The notes: generated by a model not told the origin, from the sequence alone. A stretch of 64,000 bases of DNA from Entoloma clypeatum (GCA_963565915.1 OY751491.1:1488001-1552000), one strand, 5' to 3'; shown: positions 31,390-44,065, counted from the stretch's first letter. Program-made: numbers and translations.

Positions 31390-32650
31390 CATCCTGCATG
31401 CCCCCTGTCCCCTGCACATGCGAGGTCTCCCTCGTCACCTGTACATCTCTCAGTTACAGCCCTGCTCCACCCCCCACCATTTCTGCGCATCACCCGCCGT
31501 TTCTCGTGTCTCCCGTGCCGTTTCTCAGGTTTCCTGTTGCATTTTTCATGTCCCCCGCCGTTTCTCATGCATTCTATGCCGTTTCTCATGTTTCCTGTCA
31601 TGTTTCTTGCTTCCCCTGCTGTTCCTCGCATTCCCTGTCGTGTTCCTCACTCCCCCCCACTGTTCCTGCATGTCCCCCACCATTTCTCGTGTTCCCACAT
31701 CCCCTGCCTTTCTCGTGCATCCTGTCCTGTCCATTGTATGTCTCCCGCCATTTCTTGTGTGGTTGGTCAGTGGTCTGACCCGACATGGATGGTGGGTAGC
31801 TTACCTAGACAGGGCCTCGTGGCCCTTGTGTGAACGGAGGAGGAGGCATTGACAGAGGGATGGAGGAGAAGGGAGTGGAGGGAGGTGATGGGGGGAGGCA
31901 AGAAGACGTTATGTGGGACTTAGGATATTTTTTGACTTTCAGGTGTTGCCAAGGTTGGCAAGTTCTGATGTTTCACTTGGCTGCCTGGGTCCAGAACCTG
32001 CTGAGTATAAATCAAGAACCTCACCTCACCACGCCTAAGTTCTTGCATTCTCCCCATCACTCCCTTCTTCTCCATCCCTCCCTCCCCTCCATTGATGCCT
32101 CCTCCTCCATTCACACGAGGGCCACGAGGCCCTGTATAGGTAAGCTCCCACCATCCATGTCGGGTCAGACCACTGACCAACCACACAAGAAATGGCAGGA
32201 GACATACAATGGACAGGACAGGATGCGCGAGAAAGGCAGGGGATGTGGGAAACATGAGAAATGGTGGGGGACATGCAGTAATGGCGGGGGAAGCAAGGAA
32301 CAGGACAGGGAACACAAGAAACAGCGAGGAACGTGAGGAACGGCAGGGGAAGTGAGAAATGGCATAGGACACATGAGAAACAGCAGGGGACGTGAAAAAT
32401 GTGACAGGAAACCCAAGAAACGGCACAGGAGAAATGAGAAACGGCACAGGAGACATGAGAATGGCGTGGCACACACAAGAAACAACACAAGGCACAGGGC
32501 ACACAAACACGGGTGGATTGCACCATTGCATGACATGCAGGCATGGGGCATACGGGACGCAGGTGACGAGGACGCACGAGAGCTGAGGGACATGGCAGGT
32601 GGCTGCGTGCGGGGGCACACCAGGCTGACATGAGACGATGCCTGGGCAAG
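31390..32650. repeat. Long imperfect palindrome built of a minisatellite
   Basis: The left arm (~31440-31900) and right arm (~32040-32560) are inverted copies, easily matched over the block around GGGCCTCGTGGCCC / GGGCCACGAGGCCC and the CATTTCTTGTGTGG / CCACACAAGAAATG block. Within each arm ~17-20 bp units such as CCGCCGTTTCTCATG repeat. The ~130-bp centre has no symmetry. Related units recur at 33120-33260. Apparent proteins on both strands are repeat artefacts. Confidence 0.75.
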
Positions 32651-33273
32651 GAACATGCAGGGAGGTGAGCCAGGACAGTGCACATCATATGTTGTTAAAT
32701 ATGTAATTATGTATATCCTACAATGAATTGGTTTAAATTTTTCTCTTTGGATTCATGCAATACCAGCCAAAATGTGGTGGCTATAGTAGAGTCTATGGAG
32801 TGCTTCACAGTTTGAAAGGTATGCTACATAATGAAACACTGATGCTACATAGTACTACATAGCCAGCCCTGATGCTATGGAGTGCTACACACTTGGCAAT
32901 GTATGCTACAGCACTATCGTGCTATGCAGCGCTATGTAGCACAGGTCTGATTTGTTGATGTCCTTTCTGGCCTCCACAGATTGTGTACACCTTCATAGGT
33001 CTTCAGACTCTGTTACAGCTTATTACAGTCGTAGAGCATTCTATTTTATTAATAATGTATGTTTGAGAATGAAAAATGTATATTTTTTCATGCTACTATA
33101 ACAGACAATGCAACAGTGAAATGACATGCCTCTCCCTCACCTGCATGTCATACCTCGCACTCCCCACCTGTGCTGTGCGCATGCTGGCGTTCTCTGTGTG
33201 TCCTGTGCTGTTCGTTGCATGTGCCCTGTCCTGTTCGTCATGTGTGCCACCACTCTTGTGTCTGCTGGTGTGT
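32651..33273. other. No gene; TGCTACA-rich patch and minisatellite remnant
   Basis: 32820-32945 is TGCTACATAG-type simple sequence and 33120-33260 resembles the palindrome's repeat unit. Nothing coding. Confidence 0.45.
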
Positions 33274-34534
33274 TGATAAGGCCGTGATGTGTCTAGGCCT
33301 AAAATCTGCGCATTTTGCACCCTTTCACACTATCTCTAAGGGATATAGAGAGTCCTAGATGAGCTCCGATTCTGAGGACTTAGTGGCAACATTAGAGAGA
33401 GACCAGCGACCCTGGCAATGTAGGACATAGCGCTGGTCACCACTATGGGCTTAGCTATGGTACTCAAGAGCCATTGGATCGTCTCACAAGATAGACAAGA
33501 CTATTGAGTGCCTCTCACGACGAAGCGTGAAACAAAGAGATGGGTTATATTGGAGTTATCAATGACACTAGCACTGTCTACCATACGTTGGGGCCTGACT
33601 GGAGACAGTCTCACGAGAGGTTTGGTCAATGTGCGCTGCGCTTCACATCCAAATCATCTATATGGGGAATATCAAAATGACATCGGATGATACAGACCGA
33701 GATCGGGTTTGATATGTCATGATCAATGTGACCTTATGGCGAACATTGATAGAGATCAAATCTGATGGGTGGCTTACCGAGGCGACCCTTAATTGATGCA
33801 GCTGATACCTCACAGTAACTAGTCGGCATTGTCCCGGGTACATCACAAAACCAAGATATTGAAATAGTGGCCTCTCCAGTGCGGCAGAGGTTTGGATATG
33901 GAAAATGGGTGTACCTGTGGCGTTGTCTACCACATGGGCGCATCAAAACGACTTTAGCGAAGGTCACTTGACTGGATACCATTGATCAATACCACATGCA
34001 ACCTTTTTCTATATTTATTGCTGCTCATGTATAAAATCTTGTAGTTTCGTGGTAGATAGGTTAGGTTAGATTGTGCCCCAGAATTGATAGCATTTGTCTT
34101 GTGCATCTGTCGTCGTTTGCGAGTATTATTGAAGCCTCAAGATTGTTTGGTTTGCATTGGAAGTCAGTTGCAATTGTGTCTTTGTGTGTTCGAAAACTTG
34201 TCAATCGTCAAATCGTGTTATCTATCAGTCGTATTGGTCATGTGTATCGTGTCTGCGAAGTCTTGTTGGTTCGGAAATCACAAACCTCGGTTCATTATCT
34301 ATTGAGAACTATCTCTAAGTCTTGTTTGAGACTTATTGAGCCATCGCTAAACAAGTTATTCAATTGTTGTTTGGAAGAGTCACATCCTGAGTGATCCCAC
34401 TCATCGCCCCGAACTATATCGATCGAGAAGTATGCATTGCGAGACTTGTTTGGTCTTTGTTGTTGTGTTTGGTGTTTGTGTGTGTGATAGAGATATCGCT
34501 CGTGCTCATCCCCAGACTCACTTCCATCGTTTCA
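33274..34534 (+). repeat. Gypsy-family LTR, left copy, inverted relative to 45531-46808
   Basis: Begins TGATAAGGCC and ends CGTTTCA, with standard TG...CA limits. It matches 45531-46808 in reverse complement over its whole length with moderate divergence. It is not followed by the primer-site sequence that follows the right copy, and no target duplication is visible. It ends 58 bp before the ATG of the gene at 34593 and so could supply its promoter. Confidence 0.85.
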
Positions 34535-34592
34535 GCGTGTCCCGCCATTTCTCATGAGTCCCCGTGAGTTCTCACTTTTCCTCCCGTTCAAC

Positions 34593-36036
34593 ATGACCAC
34601 TTCTTCGAACAAGCTCTACACTTGTCTTTCCAAGTTCGAGGTCGAACTCAATATCCTCACCGATCTCAACCGACTCCGCAAGTCCAGAGAAGCATGGGTT
34701 CGGGAAATCGTATTCGAACTTCACGATACACTGGTAAGTCATGCTCGCGAAACCCTGTTTCCTACTAAAACATTTCTTCTTTCAGGTCGCGGCTGCAGGT
34801 TGTGTGGACGACTACGCCGAGCGGCTCTTAAACACCATTGCATACAACTTATACCGCGCTGGCTACACGATGGACTGCCGCTGGTGGAAATGGTCGCCCG
34901 ACCTTCATGGGCAAACCCTCCAAGACCTCCCTGAGGTGAGTCATTTACTTATTTGCTTTGCTAATTCCCACATTATATTTATGCAGGATTGCCTACTGGA
35001 AGAGGACGAGGCTGTCCCCGTTCCCGAACTGTCCATCTCCAGCGGGAAACGGCCTGCCAAGCTCATCGCGAAGGCCATAGGGTACATGATGGCCGGTCCA
35101 ACTTCACTCCACATTGAGGACCAGGGCAAGTCGACCTCTCGCACTGCACGATTGAAGCCTGTGACCCGCACTAGCGGTAAGCGTGCGGCTCCTCATTCGC
35201 CTCCCAGTCAGGGAGCTCTCAAGGTGAATCTCCTGATTATTTCTTTTACTTCTTACTAAATTTCCTTCCAGAAACGTCGCTCCGATATCGGTCATCAAGT
35301 TTCGCAAGCAGACAGCGAGGATGACGACGTTGAGGTGGTCGGCGCGCACACCCCCGCCAGACCTCAACCCATTGCTACTAGGCCCCGTGTCGTAACAGCG
35401 CCCGTGGTCACTGAAAAAGTGCCCGCGAGGCCCCCTACTCAGCCTGAACCGAAACCTGCCACGGTCGCAAAAGCACCGCAGGTCGATGCGAAAGAGGGTA
35501 CTGCCCTCAAGGCAGATGAGTTGCGACAACTCCGTGTTGCATTGCCCGTTATGGTACATTTTCTTTCTTCCTGACTCATTCTATAGTTAACTATGCCTTT
35601 TCTTAGCCCAGCCTTCCCTGCCTCGTTTGCGCCGGTGGACCAAGTGTGGCTCGCTGCCGTTTCCAAGGTTGGGGCAAGAAGTGCTCCAACTGCCAGAGTG
35701 GCAGTCGAGTAGGGTGCTCTTTCGAGGTGAGTGGTGAACGTGCGGAACTTCTCGTGACCATGGCTGGTGCGTCCTACCATCTGCCCTCTTTTACTAGCCG
35801 CTAACAATTTATTTCCAGCCATCCGCGAGACCCTTGTCGACATCCATGCCTCGACTGCTCTCCACTTCCACCTCTTGGAAGCCTTGTTGGCCATTGCCAC
35901 TCGTCGCGAATGGTCCATTACCCTCTTCCTTCACCAGCTGGCTCAGCTGTATTGTCGTGAGGGCGACTTTCCTCAGGGCCTGGTAGCTGACGAGGCGGCT
36001 CGCCAGGAGCTCTTCGAAGTCTTCGGCCTTGCTTGA
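34593..36036 (+). CDS. Spliced gene of unknown function with Cys-cluster (zinc-finger-like)
   Basis: Six exons: 34593-34733, 34786-34935, 34987-35223, 35272-35553, 35607-35766, 35819-36036, with 48-53 bp GT-AG introns in good phase. The N-terminal ~100 residues are helical (KFEVELNILTDLNRLRKSRE). A charged, Pro-rich middle with the basic stretch KKRRSD follows, then CLVCAGG...CRFQGWGKKCSNC...VGCSFE, two CxxC-type pairs resembling a zinc cluster. A helical C-terminal part ends at TGA 36034. The same frame continues coherently after that TGA to TAG 36208-36210 (acidic tail), so the stop looks recent. No known family is recalled with certainty. A nucleic-acid-binding role is a guess. It lies just after an LTR and antisense to the Gypsy gag-pol. 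Confidence 0.7.
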
Positions 36037-36910
36037 TTCAACCCTCCCGCTGGTCAACAGTCCTCCCGCGAGAATCCCATCTTCGTCAAGAAGGTTGCGC
36101 CTGTCCAGAAATCAGACTCGGCTTCTGACGAGGACTCTCCTGTGGAGGAAGATGCCGATGAAGTTGCGAAGGATCTGTTCATTCAGGGGTCATCTCGCGA
36201 TGTCGCCTAGGTACTGCGGGCCTTCTTTTTTTTATTTTTTATATTTGCACATGTCACGGGCTATACGCCCTTATATTTTCTCTGTATACACTCGCTGTGG
36301 GCTTACGCCCAAATATATTGCTTTTCTTCGATCTTTGATTAAGTCCATTAAGGGCCTCCTGCTCAGAACTAAAGTATTACTAAGTCTATCGCTAAGACGT
36401 TGGACGACATCTTGTTTTACTTTGATCATTATGCTGCATGGCACTCAGGGGTTCGGTATATCTATTTGACGGTGATTATGTCTTTCTGATATCTCCTTCC
36501 GAGATTCCGCTCTTTCATGTTCTGTTTCATTTATGGCGATTTGAGGTTCGCAATTGTACTGGAACAGGCTTGTGACCCCCCACTCCCCCACACTAAAGAA
36601 TACAACTCTCCGAGTTGGATGTTGCTCTATTCCGTGAAGGCAAGACCAGCATCGCGAAGCTCCCCCTGTCGACTATCACAAGGGCTGACTATCCCCTCAT
36701 AGATGGAACCGCCGTGCCTAACCACGCAATCCTGGGTGCCACTACCATCCGGTATAGCACGGCCTCCAAAAAAGACTTTCCTTACTAAGTCGCCAGGGAA
36801 GCTATAAAAGCCCGCAACCACTCAAAGAGTAAACGCCACCCTCACCCTAGCACAAATCGACCCCGCTAGACAAACTCGCCCTCGGGTCACACACCGCCTC
36901 TAAAAAAAAG
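36037..36910 (+). promoter_or_regulatory. Intergenic region with TATA box for the downstream gene
   Basis: TATAAAA at 36803-36809 lies 102-108 bp upstream of the ATG at 36911, a good basal promoter for the plus-strand gene. 36037-36210 is the apparent lost C-terminal coding tail of the upstream gene. T-rich sequence at 36225-36245 may belong to its 3' end. Confidence 0.5.
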
Positions 36911-38272
36911 ATGTCTAATGAAGACGAAACCCAGGCTGTGAAAAAGGTCTTAGCCTCGCTCATCAGTTCATTCCCGGAAGATCCCCAGGCACCCGCCAAG
37001 AAGCTGCCAACCTGCTCCGAGGCATACCTCATCTGTTGGTACACATATGACGACCTCAAAGTATGTCGCAACAGCACACCGAACCTGTTTGACCATTCCA
37101 ACTATTTCGTCAGCCTCTAAATCTCCATCATGCACACATTTCCAATGAGTACCTCAAGGACGCACAACTCGCGGACCACATTTTCATAGCTAGGAATGGC
37201 CTACAGGCGTTCCATGACAAGAACAAGTCTTGGAGACTCCCGCCCATGTTCTTCACCCTCAAGGACATGGTCACGTACATACAATACCTGCATCAAGGAC
37301 CTACATCCACCGAGGAGACCATGCCTCCACCTGCAAGTGAGCCTCTGGCCAACAGCGAGAAACCCAAAGTGAGTTGACACGAGAGCTGGAGTCCATCCCC
37401 CGCACTAATTGAATGGCTCGACCAGGTCAAGGTAACTGATCCCGACACCGATCTCAACCTCGACGTCTCTAATATCCCAGATGCAAACAGCCCGTCCGCC
37501 GCTGCGGAACCTGAACTAACCCAGCTGGGGACAGCAACAACAGCGACAGAAATGCCGAGCGCCCCATCGAACCTTGTAAGCGATCGCAAGATGATGAATC
37601 TGATCATGAGGTCTGTCATTATTCTTATACTACCTTCCGACTTCCAATGGTATTGAAGCCGCTTCTCGCTACTGTGCAAGAAGATGGACGTCGACCCCGA
37701 GACCCTCCATCCCATAACTGCAGACGATGGGTCTGCCAAGAAGTCCGTTACTGCTCCTTTGACAGAGAAATCATCGTCCGGCACGGTACGTCGACATACT
37801 GCCCCCGACAATCTCTTCTAATTTTCCCCATATCACAGAAAGGGTCTGGGTCGAAGGGCAAATCGGCCCCGGGTCCCAAATCCAACAAGAAACTGCAGCT
37901 GGAGACCAAGGAAGCCCCGTTCAAGGACACAGCACCGATGGGACCAGCACAAGTGGAGCAGCGAGGTAATTTCCACAAAGAAGGTACCATACTAAACGTC
38001 TCCGCCCTCCTCATCCATTGTTAATATGTCACCCCGCAGCCGCTTGCTTCGCGATGGACAATCCCCTCGCAAACAAGATCCTCTCGGAGACTGGGTCGAT
38101 CCTGGAGATGCCCCTGACTCACACCAAGAAGTCCCTTCATGACACTGAGGCCCTCGTCCGATCCCAATTTCTTACTACAATTTCTTCTCTTGATTACAAC
38201 TTAAAGTATGCACAATACCTTAAGCAGCGACACAGCCTTCTCCTTTCCGAACTGAAGGAGCAGTATGAGTAG
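36911..38272 (+). CDS. Spliced gene of unknown function
   Basis: Starts MSNEDETQAVKKVLASLISS. Exon 1 is 36911-37060, then 37114-37368, 37426-37575 and further exons. These include KKMDVDPETLHPITADDG (~37690), KGSGSKGKSAPGPKSNKK (~37850) and AACFAMDNPLANKIL (~38040), with the stop at 38272. Introns are 50-60 bp. A globular N-terminal ~130 residues (DHIFIARNGLQAFHDKNKSW, TLKDMVTYIQYL) is followed by a low-complexity Ser/Pro/Lys linker and a helical C-terminus. No family recognised. It shares strand, spacing and style with the gene upstream, and both lie antisense to the Gypsy pol that starts at 38512. Exon borders between 37575 and 38040 are approximate. Confidence 0.65.
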
Positions 38273-38511
38273 ACTGCCCTTCACCTTTCCTGCCGCAGCA
38301 AAAGCCACAGGTCCCCTTCTAGAGGTTTTTACTGTATAGTCCGTAATACAGGTCTTCCTCTGCTGGCACATAGGCGTTCGATATGATCGCTAAGTCATTC
38401 CAACACGGCCCTAGGCCTCGCGAGATTACACCAGTGGTGATTTCCTTCAATGTAAGTCCCGCGAGCCCGGTAATTCCTCATCCGAGCTGGAATCCTCGTC
38501 TGAGACTACCC
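38273..38511. other. Convergent gap between the plus-strand gene and Gypsy pol end
   Basis: About 240 bases. A 3' LTR for the minus-strand Gypsy would be expected here or to the left, but no copy of the 45531-46808 LTR in direct orientation is found. Confidence 0.5.
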
Positions 38512-40338
38512 CTACGTCATCCACGGTGGCATATCCTCAAACCTGTCATTCTTATCTAAGTCCAGCCTCGTTCCGTCGAACCACAGGTCCTCACCGCTGT
38601 CCTTAGCAGCCCCAGTTGAATTTTTCAATCCTTCCAATGTCGCTTTTGTAATATCAATGAAGTCTAACACCCCTTTAGGGACTGCAATGGCACGTCTCGC
38701 ATGGTAGGGAACGAGTCTGAATGCTGCAACCTTCTCATGCCATACCGACCCATCCAGTTCTGCAACGATGTATGATCCACCTTTATTCCTCGTGACAACC
38801 ACCATAGGACCAAAGTACCTGGGCTTCATTTTCTTGTCGAGACTATTTTCAACCGCTGTATTGCGTACTAAAACCAGATCTCTCTCTCTAAAGTCATAAT
38901 CTCTGATCTTATGCCGGTGCTCTTGCTCATAACAAAGTACCGCCGTCATCTTGGCATGCGTAACCCGCTTATGCATCTCATCAATGTGCACTTGGTGCTT
39001 TGCGAGCGCACAAGCCCTAAATCTGATCAGGTCCACCGTTGACAGCGGCCCATCTGGAAGTTTCACTAGCCATGTCGCCTCGACAATATCTAGGGGAAGG
39101 ATGGGATGCGCCCCTGTACACACGAAATATGGCGAGCATCCCAAACCCTTCCGAATCATGATCCTATCTGCCCACATCATATGGTGGAAGAACCAGAACC
39201 ACTTGCCGATATCACCGCCTGTGGCCTTAAACAAAGCCTGATGAATGTCCCAATGCGGCCTCTCGATCTGTCCATTTGCTCTAGAATTATAAGCCGAGAT
39301 CATAATCCCCTTAATTCCATACTTCTGTTTTATCCAGGCCAAAGCTTCCTTGAATGGCCCCGCGTTATCGGTCACAATCATGACCATACCGCCCCACCTA
39401 CATAGTATGTCTTTGAAGAGCCAATGCCCAACAGTCCTACCCATTTCTTGCCTTAGCGGCCGCCCTTCCATCCATGTCGATAGTGCACAGCAGCCGTGAA
39501 CAATGTATTTACAACCATTTGACGCTGGCGTCATGTGTAGCGTATCGGCATGTAGGACCTGAAACAGACCCGGCGTATGGGTTACCGTAGGAGGAATGCG
39601 AACCAATGTCTTCTGTCTCAGCTGACATATATGACAAGTCTGGACATATAGGCGAACATCGCGTTCATATTCCGGCCACCAGAATCTTTGCACAATAAGC
39701 TCTTTTGTTGCATAGAAGCCGCGGTGTGCAAGGCTATCATGGGACGCCCTCATCATGTACATGCGATGCCCCTTTTTGACCACTAGTTTGTGCTTTCCCT
39801 CACTACCTCTTCTATAGAGCCGGCCATCATCAGCGACAAAGAATTGTCTCGCCCGCTGCACAAACTGTTTATACTGTCGGTCATTCAGGCCGTTTGGTCT
39901 CACAAAAGGATCCTCGAGCCAAATCTTGATGTCAGGAATGCGGTCATCCTGCAACTTCGCGGTCATTGTGCGATGATCTTCATCATAAGGTTCTCGCATT
40001 GATTCATCCCATTTCAAAGAGTCGTCGGGCAACGCCAGTTCCCCCACAAATTGCGAGAGCGGCCCGGCCTTACACACTCACTCAAGATATAATCGTTCAA
40101 TATTCAATCTCTTGCGAGCGTCAGCAAGCTCTCCCTGGAAGTCTTTAACCGACATAGCCCAAAGATAACCACCGCATGTGTCTATCTTTGTTTTAAACTC
40201 GTCGAACTCTAACGGGTCATTCTTTTCCACATTAGGGATACCATTTTCCTTATCGGGATACTCGTACCGTGGCGGTCCATCTGGTTCATCCACCCAGTCC
40301 TCCTCGATATGGTATGTTTCATCCCCTGGTTGCGCTTC
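38512..40338 (-). pseudogene. Gypsy integrase region
   Basis: Frame from 40338 with a single TGA at 40078-40080; below it 521 codons are open. The zinc domain reads HDSLAHRGFYATKEL ... CHICQLRQ (HHCC). The catalytic core has LHADTLHM, VTDNAGPFKEA and NSRANGQIERPH, supplying the D,D-35-E-type residues. C-terminal GPMVVVTRNKGGSYIVAELD resembles the integrase tail. It would join element cDNA to chromosomes. Core motifs are intact, but the polyprotein upstream is interrupted. Confidence 0.85.
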
Positions 40339-42275
40339 TCACCTTGATAGACCATCAGGTGCAAAGGTCTTGCCTGGCACATGCCTTAGTGTGAAGTGGA
40401 ACATCAAAATGTAATCAATCCACCGGTTTATAGCAGCGTTCGGTCCAAGACCAGGATTATTGAGCATCCCCTTGATATACTTCGCATCGGTCTCTATAAC
40501 CAGATTCTGACAGCCCAAGAGCCAAAACTTCGCTTCCTTCAATGCATGAAATAAACCATACAATTCTCGCTTTGGTTGCGAATATCTCGCCTCACGCTCA
40601 TTTAGTGTTATCAATGCGAACTTCGCATATGTCCTCTTCTTAGAATCACCCTCATCCTCTTGACAGATATAGAAGCCAACCGCCCGCCACGAGCTGTCTA
40701 CGCAAAGGACCACCGCACCTCCACCATGATAATATATTGGCTTGATCGTGGGGGACGCCGCTAAAGCATCCTTTATGTCTTGCATGGCCTTCTCCTGTTC
40801 AGATCCCCAGACAAAGAGTTCACGACTTCGTGTCAACTTGACTAGAGGTTCCGCCTTCTTTGCGAAGTCTCTAATAAAGTTTCGACAAGTGCCAGCCGTT
40901 CCAAGGAACGACCGCACATCATGTATATCTTTGCAAGGTCCCCAGCAGCTTATAACTCCGAACCTATCTGTCTCGGGTCTCCATCCTTCGTACGTGCAAC
41001 GATGGCCAACTACCACTATCTCGCTCACACATACTAGTGACTTATACCCAGAGAACGTTCCTCCACTATACCGCATCCTCTGTAACACTCTATTCACATT
41101 CTGTACATGTTCCCATACAAATCGCCTAATGCCTGGATTTTCTTCTATAGTTTCGTATCTGCCATCAGGCAAATCGTATCGCGTAGATGGGCCATGAACC
41201 GCCACATCGTCGATGTAGGGAATAGTAACATCTGGTATTTCATCCTGCAATATATATGTAACATCATCGTGAAAGATCGGTACCGAATTTGTCCAACCCA
41301 TTGGTAAAGTAACCAATCTTTGAGCACTGAATGGCGTCTGAAATGTAGTCAAGTCGCGAGACTGGACCGCTAACTTTCGCTCGTCATATCCCACATAGAG
41401 ATCAAACATTCCACCACAAGCACGTCCTGCAAAATGGTTGGCTAATTCCTCCATTGCCAGGGGAAGGCCCAAATGTGCTATAGTGACTTGGTTCAACGGT
41501 TCTAAACTGTGGACGATACAGAGACTCTTGCCATCCTTTTTCAATACACAGAACCACCGGGATCTGTATGAGGAATTCGACGGTTCATACATGCCCACGG
41601 CCATCTTCGTCCTTATTATCTTACACACTTCATCATGTATCCCAGGTGGAATAGGAATATTTCTTAGTACCCACGGAGTGTGCGGTACCACAGGTATCTG
41701 TACTGGAGGAAAGAAATCCTTGCGAAAGCTACCACACTCCGAATCATTCCATGCAAATGCTTGATTCTGTTCACTCAATAAATGATGTACTAGTTTCATT
41801 TCTTCTTTCCAGAGAAAATCATGGTCGTGTATACTGTCCATGTGCTCCATCCTTTCCTGGGTGTAGCGACCCTTGGGCGCAAACCCCGGTGGTTTTGGGT
41901 TCAACTTTGGTAACTCAGCAAGGGGGTCCCCTTTTATCTCGCGAACTATGCAAAATGTCTCGGACAACTCTCCCAATACTGGTCGCACCTTTTTGTCAAT
42001 GGGTTTATATTTTTTGCCCGCTAGCACTTGTACAATCCCACCATGACATTGGTCTAATATTTCTCATTCGTCATCGTGAAGCCATTCTGGATGTTCCTTC
42101 AATTTTCTGTCCCAATATGCCCCTAAAAGGGCCTGTGCATTCTCGTCCGCGACACTATCTCACGACGCTTCGAGATACAGGTCTCTAATTTCATCTCTCA
42201 TAAATTTTCCATTTTCCGCAATGCCGTAAGCCACTATATATGGTCTCTCAATATTGCTAGAATCAATGTTTATAA
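40339..42275 (-). pseudogene. Gypsy reverse transcriptase-RNase H region
   Basis: Open from 42027 to the TGA at 40339-40341. In the same frame two more TGAs lie upstream (42064-42066 and 42160-42162). RT motifs: FDLYVGYDERKLA, LPMGWTNSVPIFHDDVTY and the active-site IPYIDDVAVHG. RNase H follows with VVLCVDSSWRAVGFYICQ, LNEREARYSQPKRELYGL and a terminal FAPDGLSR. At the stops, CGA is a natural ancestral codon. Dead as it stands. Confidence 0.85.
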
Positions 42276-43556
42276 TTATCTCTCCCTGGTGGCTGACCAG
42301 TTCATCAAAGATTGAAAACCCATACCATCTGCTTCAGTGGTGGGCTGTTTCCTCTTCAATAGATCAGGATCCTTTCCTCGCTCCGACATTGCGATCATGA
42401 TCTTCTGACTAGTATTCGGACACTTGATGGTCAGGAGTTGTCCTCCATCTCTATCATTTTGATAACTACTACAAGTTACCACGTCGAAAGGTCGCCCCAA
42501 AAGCACTCTATAGGCTGGCTCATTGATAATATGGACCTGCAGATAGACTACAATGTGATCAAAATGGAACGGCACATTTCGTGATAGTCCCAGCAACTTT
42601 TCGATTTGCTTATTGGCACTTTGCATATGGATGCATATGTCTGGATCCCACGAAAGCCTCATCGCGACGGCTGCAGCCTTCGACATTGAGACGATCTGGG
42701 AGCCTCCATCAAGAATACACTGTTCTTCCATCATTCCATTCACCACGGCACTTACTGTCCGGAGACTCTGTGATTCCTGTGCGACATATACTGGTTTAGG
42801 TGCTGTCCCAGGTGGCAAACTCTCGAGATACTGTAAGACGGGGTCCGAGACGACCACCGAACTGACAGGTAGGTTGTTTACAGTCTGTTCCATGATCATG
42901 AACGACGCCACTGGCAATTCATCTACTTTAACTATATCTTCTAGTTCGTTTGTTTGGGCAAACTTTTTCCAATATGACAACTGGCTGTTGTCCATTGAAT
43001 CTAGTAGGTTCAACGCTCGAATATTCGCAGGTACTCTCTTCCTAGTCAATAGCTTTCGCAATTCCTCTTGTACTACTTTATCTGCCCTCAATAAATCGCC
43101 CAATGCAATCGTGATCGGAGTCTCGAGCACTGCCGAGACTGCGACACCCTTCGATTGTTCTTCGATAGGTGTCTTGGTGCGAAACGCCGGGCCCTTTCGA
43201 TCAACGTCGGGGATGGTCTTGCGGTCTGGTCTTTTATTTTTACCAAGGGGAACAAAAGCGACTTCTGGTACATCACGAAACGGCAAATCAACTGTTGGTC
43301 TAGTGACTTCTTCATGGGTAAACACTCGGTCACTATCTTTTTGGGTGACAGACCTTGTCTTGGCCGATGGCTTCGGCGTTAACTCAGGTTCTGGCTCATC
43401 ATCATCGCTATCTACTTCCTCGACTTCTTCAATATCTTTTTCTATTTCATTTTCTGTTTCACTATCTGGGTCTCGGTTTTCAGTCCATTTCTCCGGCGAT
43501 TTGGCATGATTCTTTTCAACCCTAGACCTTGATGGAATCTGCTTCGCCTTCCTCAA
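42276..43556 (-). pseudogene. Gypsy Gag-Pro linker and aspartic protease
   Basis: A 426-codon frame. The first ~250 residues are charged (long Glu/Asp run) and then unstructured. The protease motif ILDGGSQIVSM occurs near residue 280, where the usual D-S/T-G is D-G-G, followed by YLQVHIINEPAYRVLLGRPFDVV, typical of Gypsy retropepsins. At its end the frame shifts relative to RT near 42290. Whether D-G-G is a family trait or a defect cannot be told from one copy. Confidence 0.75.
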
Positions 43557-43580
43557 ACGTTCTAAAAACCCGATTCCTTC

Positions 43581-44027
43581 TTAGGGTTCCCCGACCGGGT
43601 GACTACAAATTGACTGATGTCCTGCATCCTGGACTGGGGTATAGTGCACGGGAACTGCTGGAGCAGTACCGTACGGTTGCATATACATATTGAAATTAAT
43701 AAATGGCTGCTGAACCAGGTTTAACGGTGGGATTGCCATACCGGCCTGTTGTTGCGCTAAGAGATTGTTCAATGCCACAATCTGTTGGTCGCGCTTGGCC
43801 ATCCCTTCTTGCATCAACCGCAGATTCTCGTCTCGCTGATCGCGAGGCTTATTCGTAAACAGAGAGTAGTCTGAATTGTTCTGTATTTGCGCAAGGTTAA
43901 GTACACCAGGAGCTTGCTTGTCTTTGAAATATCCTTGATACAATTGCTTATTGGCCGACAATTGCTCTACCCGATCCTTCTGACTAATATTACTAGGCTC
44001 GCGAGGAATGTAGCCTCCGTCTGGCAA
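43581..44027 (-). pseudogene. Gypsy Gag C-terminal part
   Basis: Starts in LPDGGYIPREPSNISQKDR and continues Gln-rich to a stop at 43581. It is the out-of-frame continuation of the Gag at 44066, the break falling in the zinc-knuckle region around 44090-44120. Confidence 0.7.
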
Positions 44028-44065
44028 ACGGATCCCTTGTGGGGTGGCTTTGATTTTTCCTTGCG

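Noticed and set aside
31309..32688. Several overlapping frames of 100-230 codons in the palindrome
   Set aside because: Present on both strands and in several frames at once, made of repeated units, and related to each other only by the inverted repeat.
42613..43509. 298-codon plus-strand frame
   Set aside because: Antisense shadow of the Gypsy protease region; Ser/Thr-rich composition mirrors the acidic linker on the minus strand.
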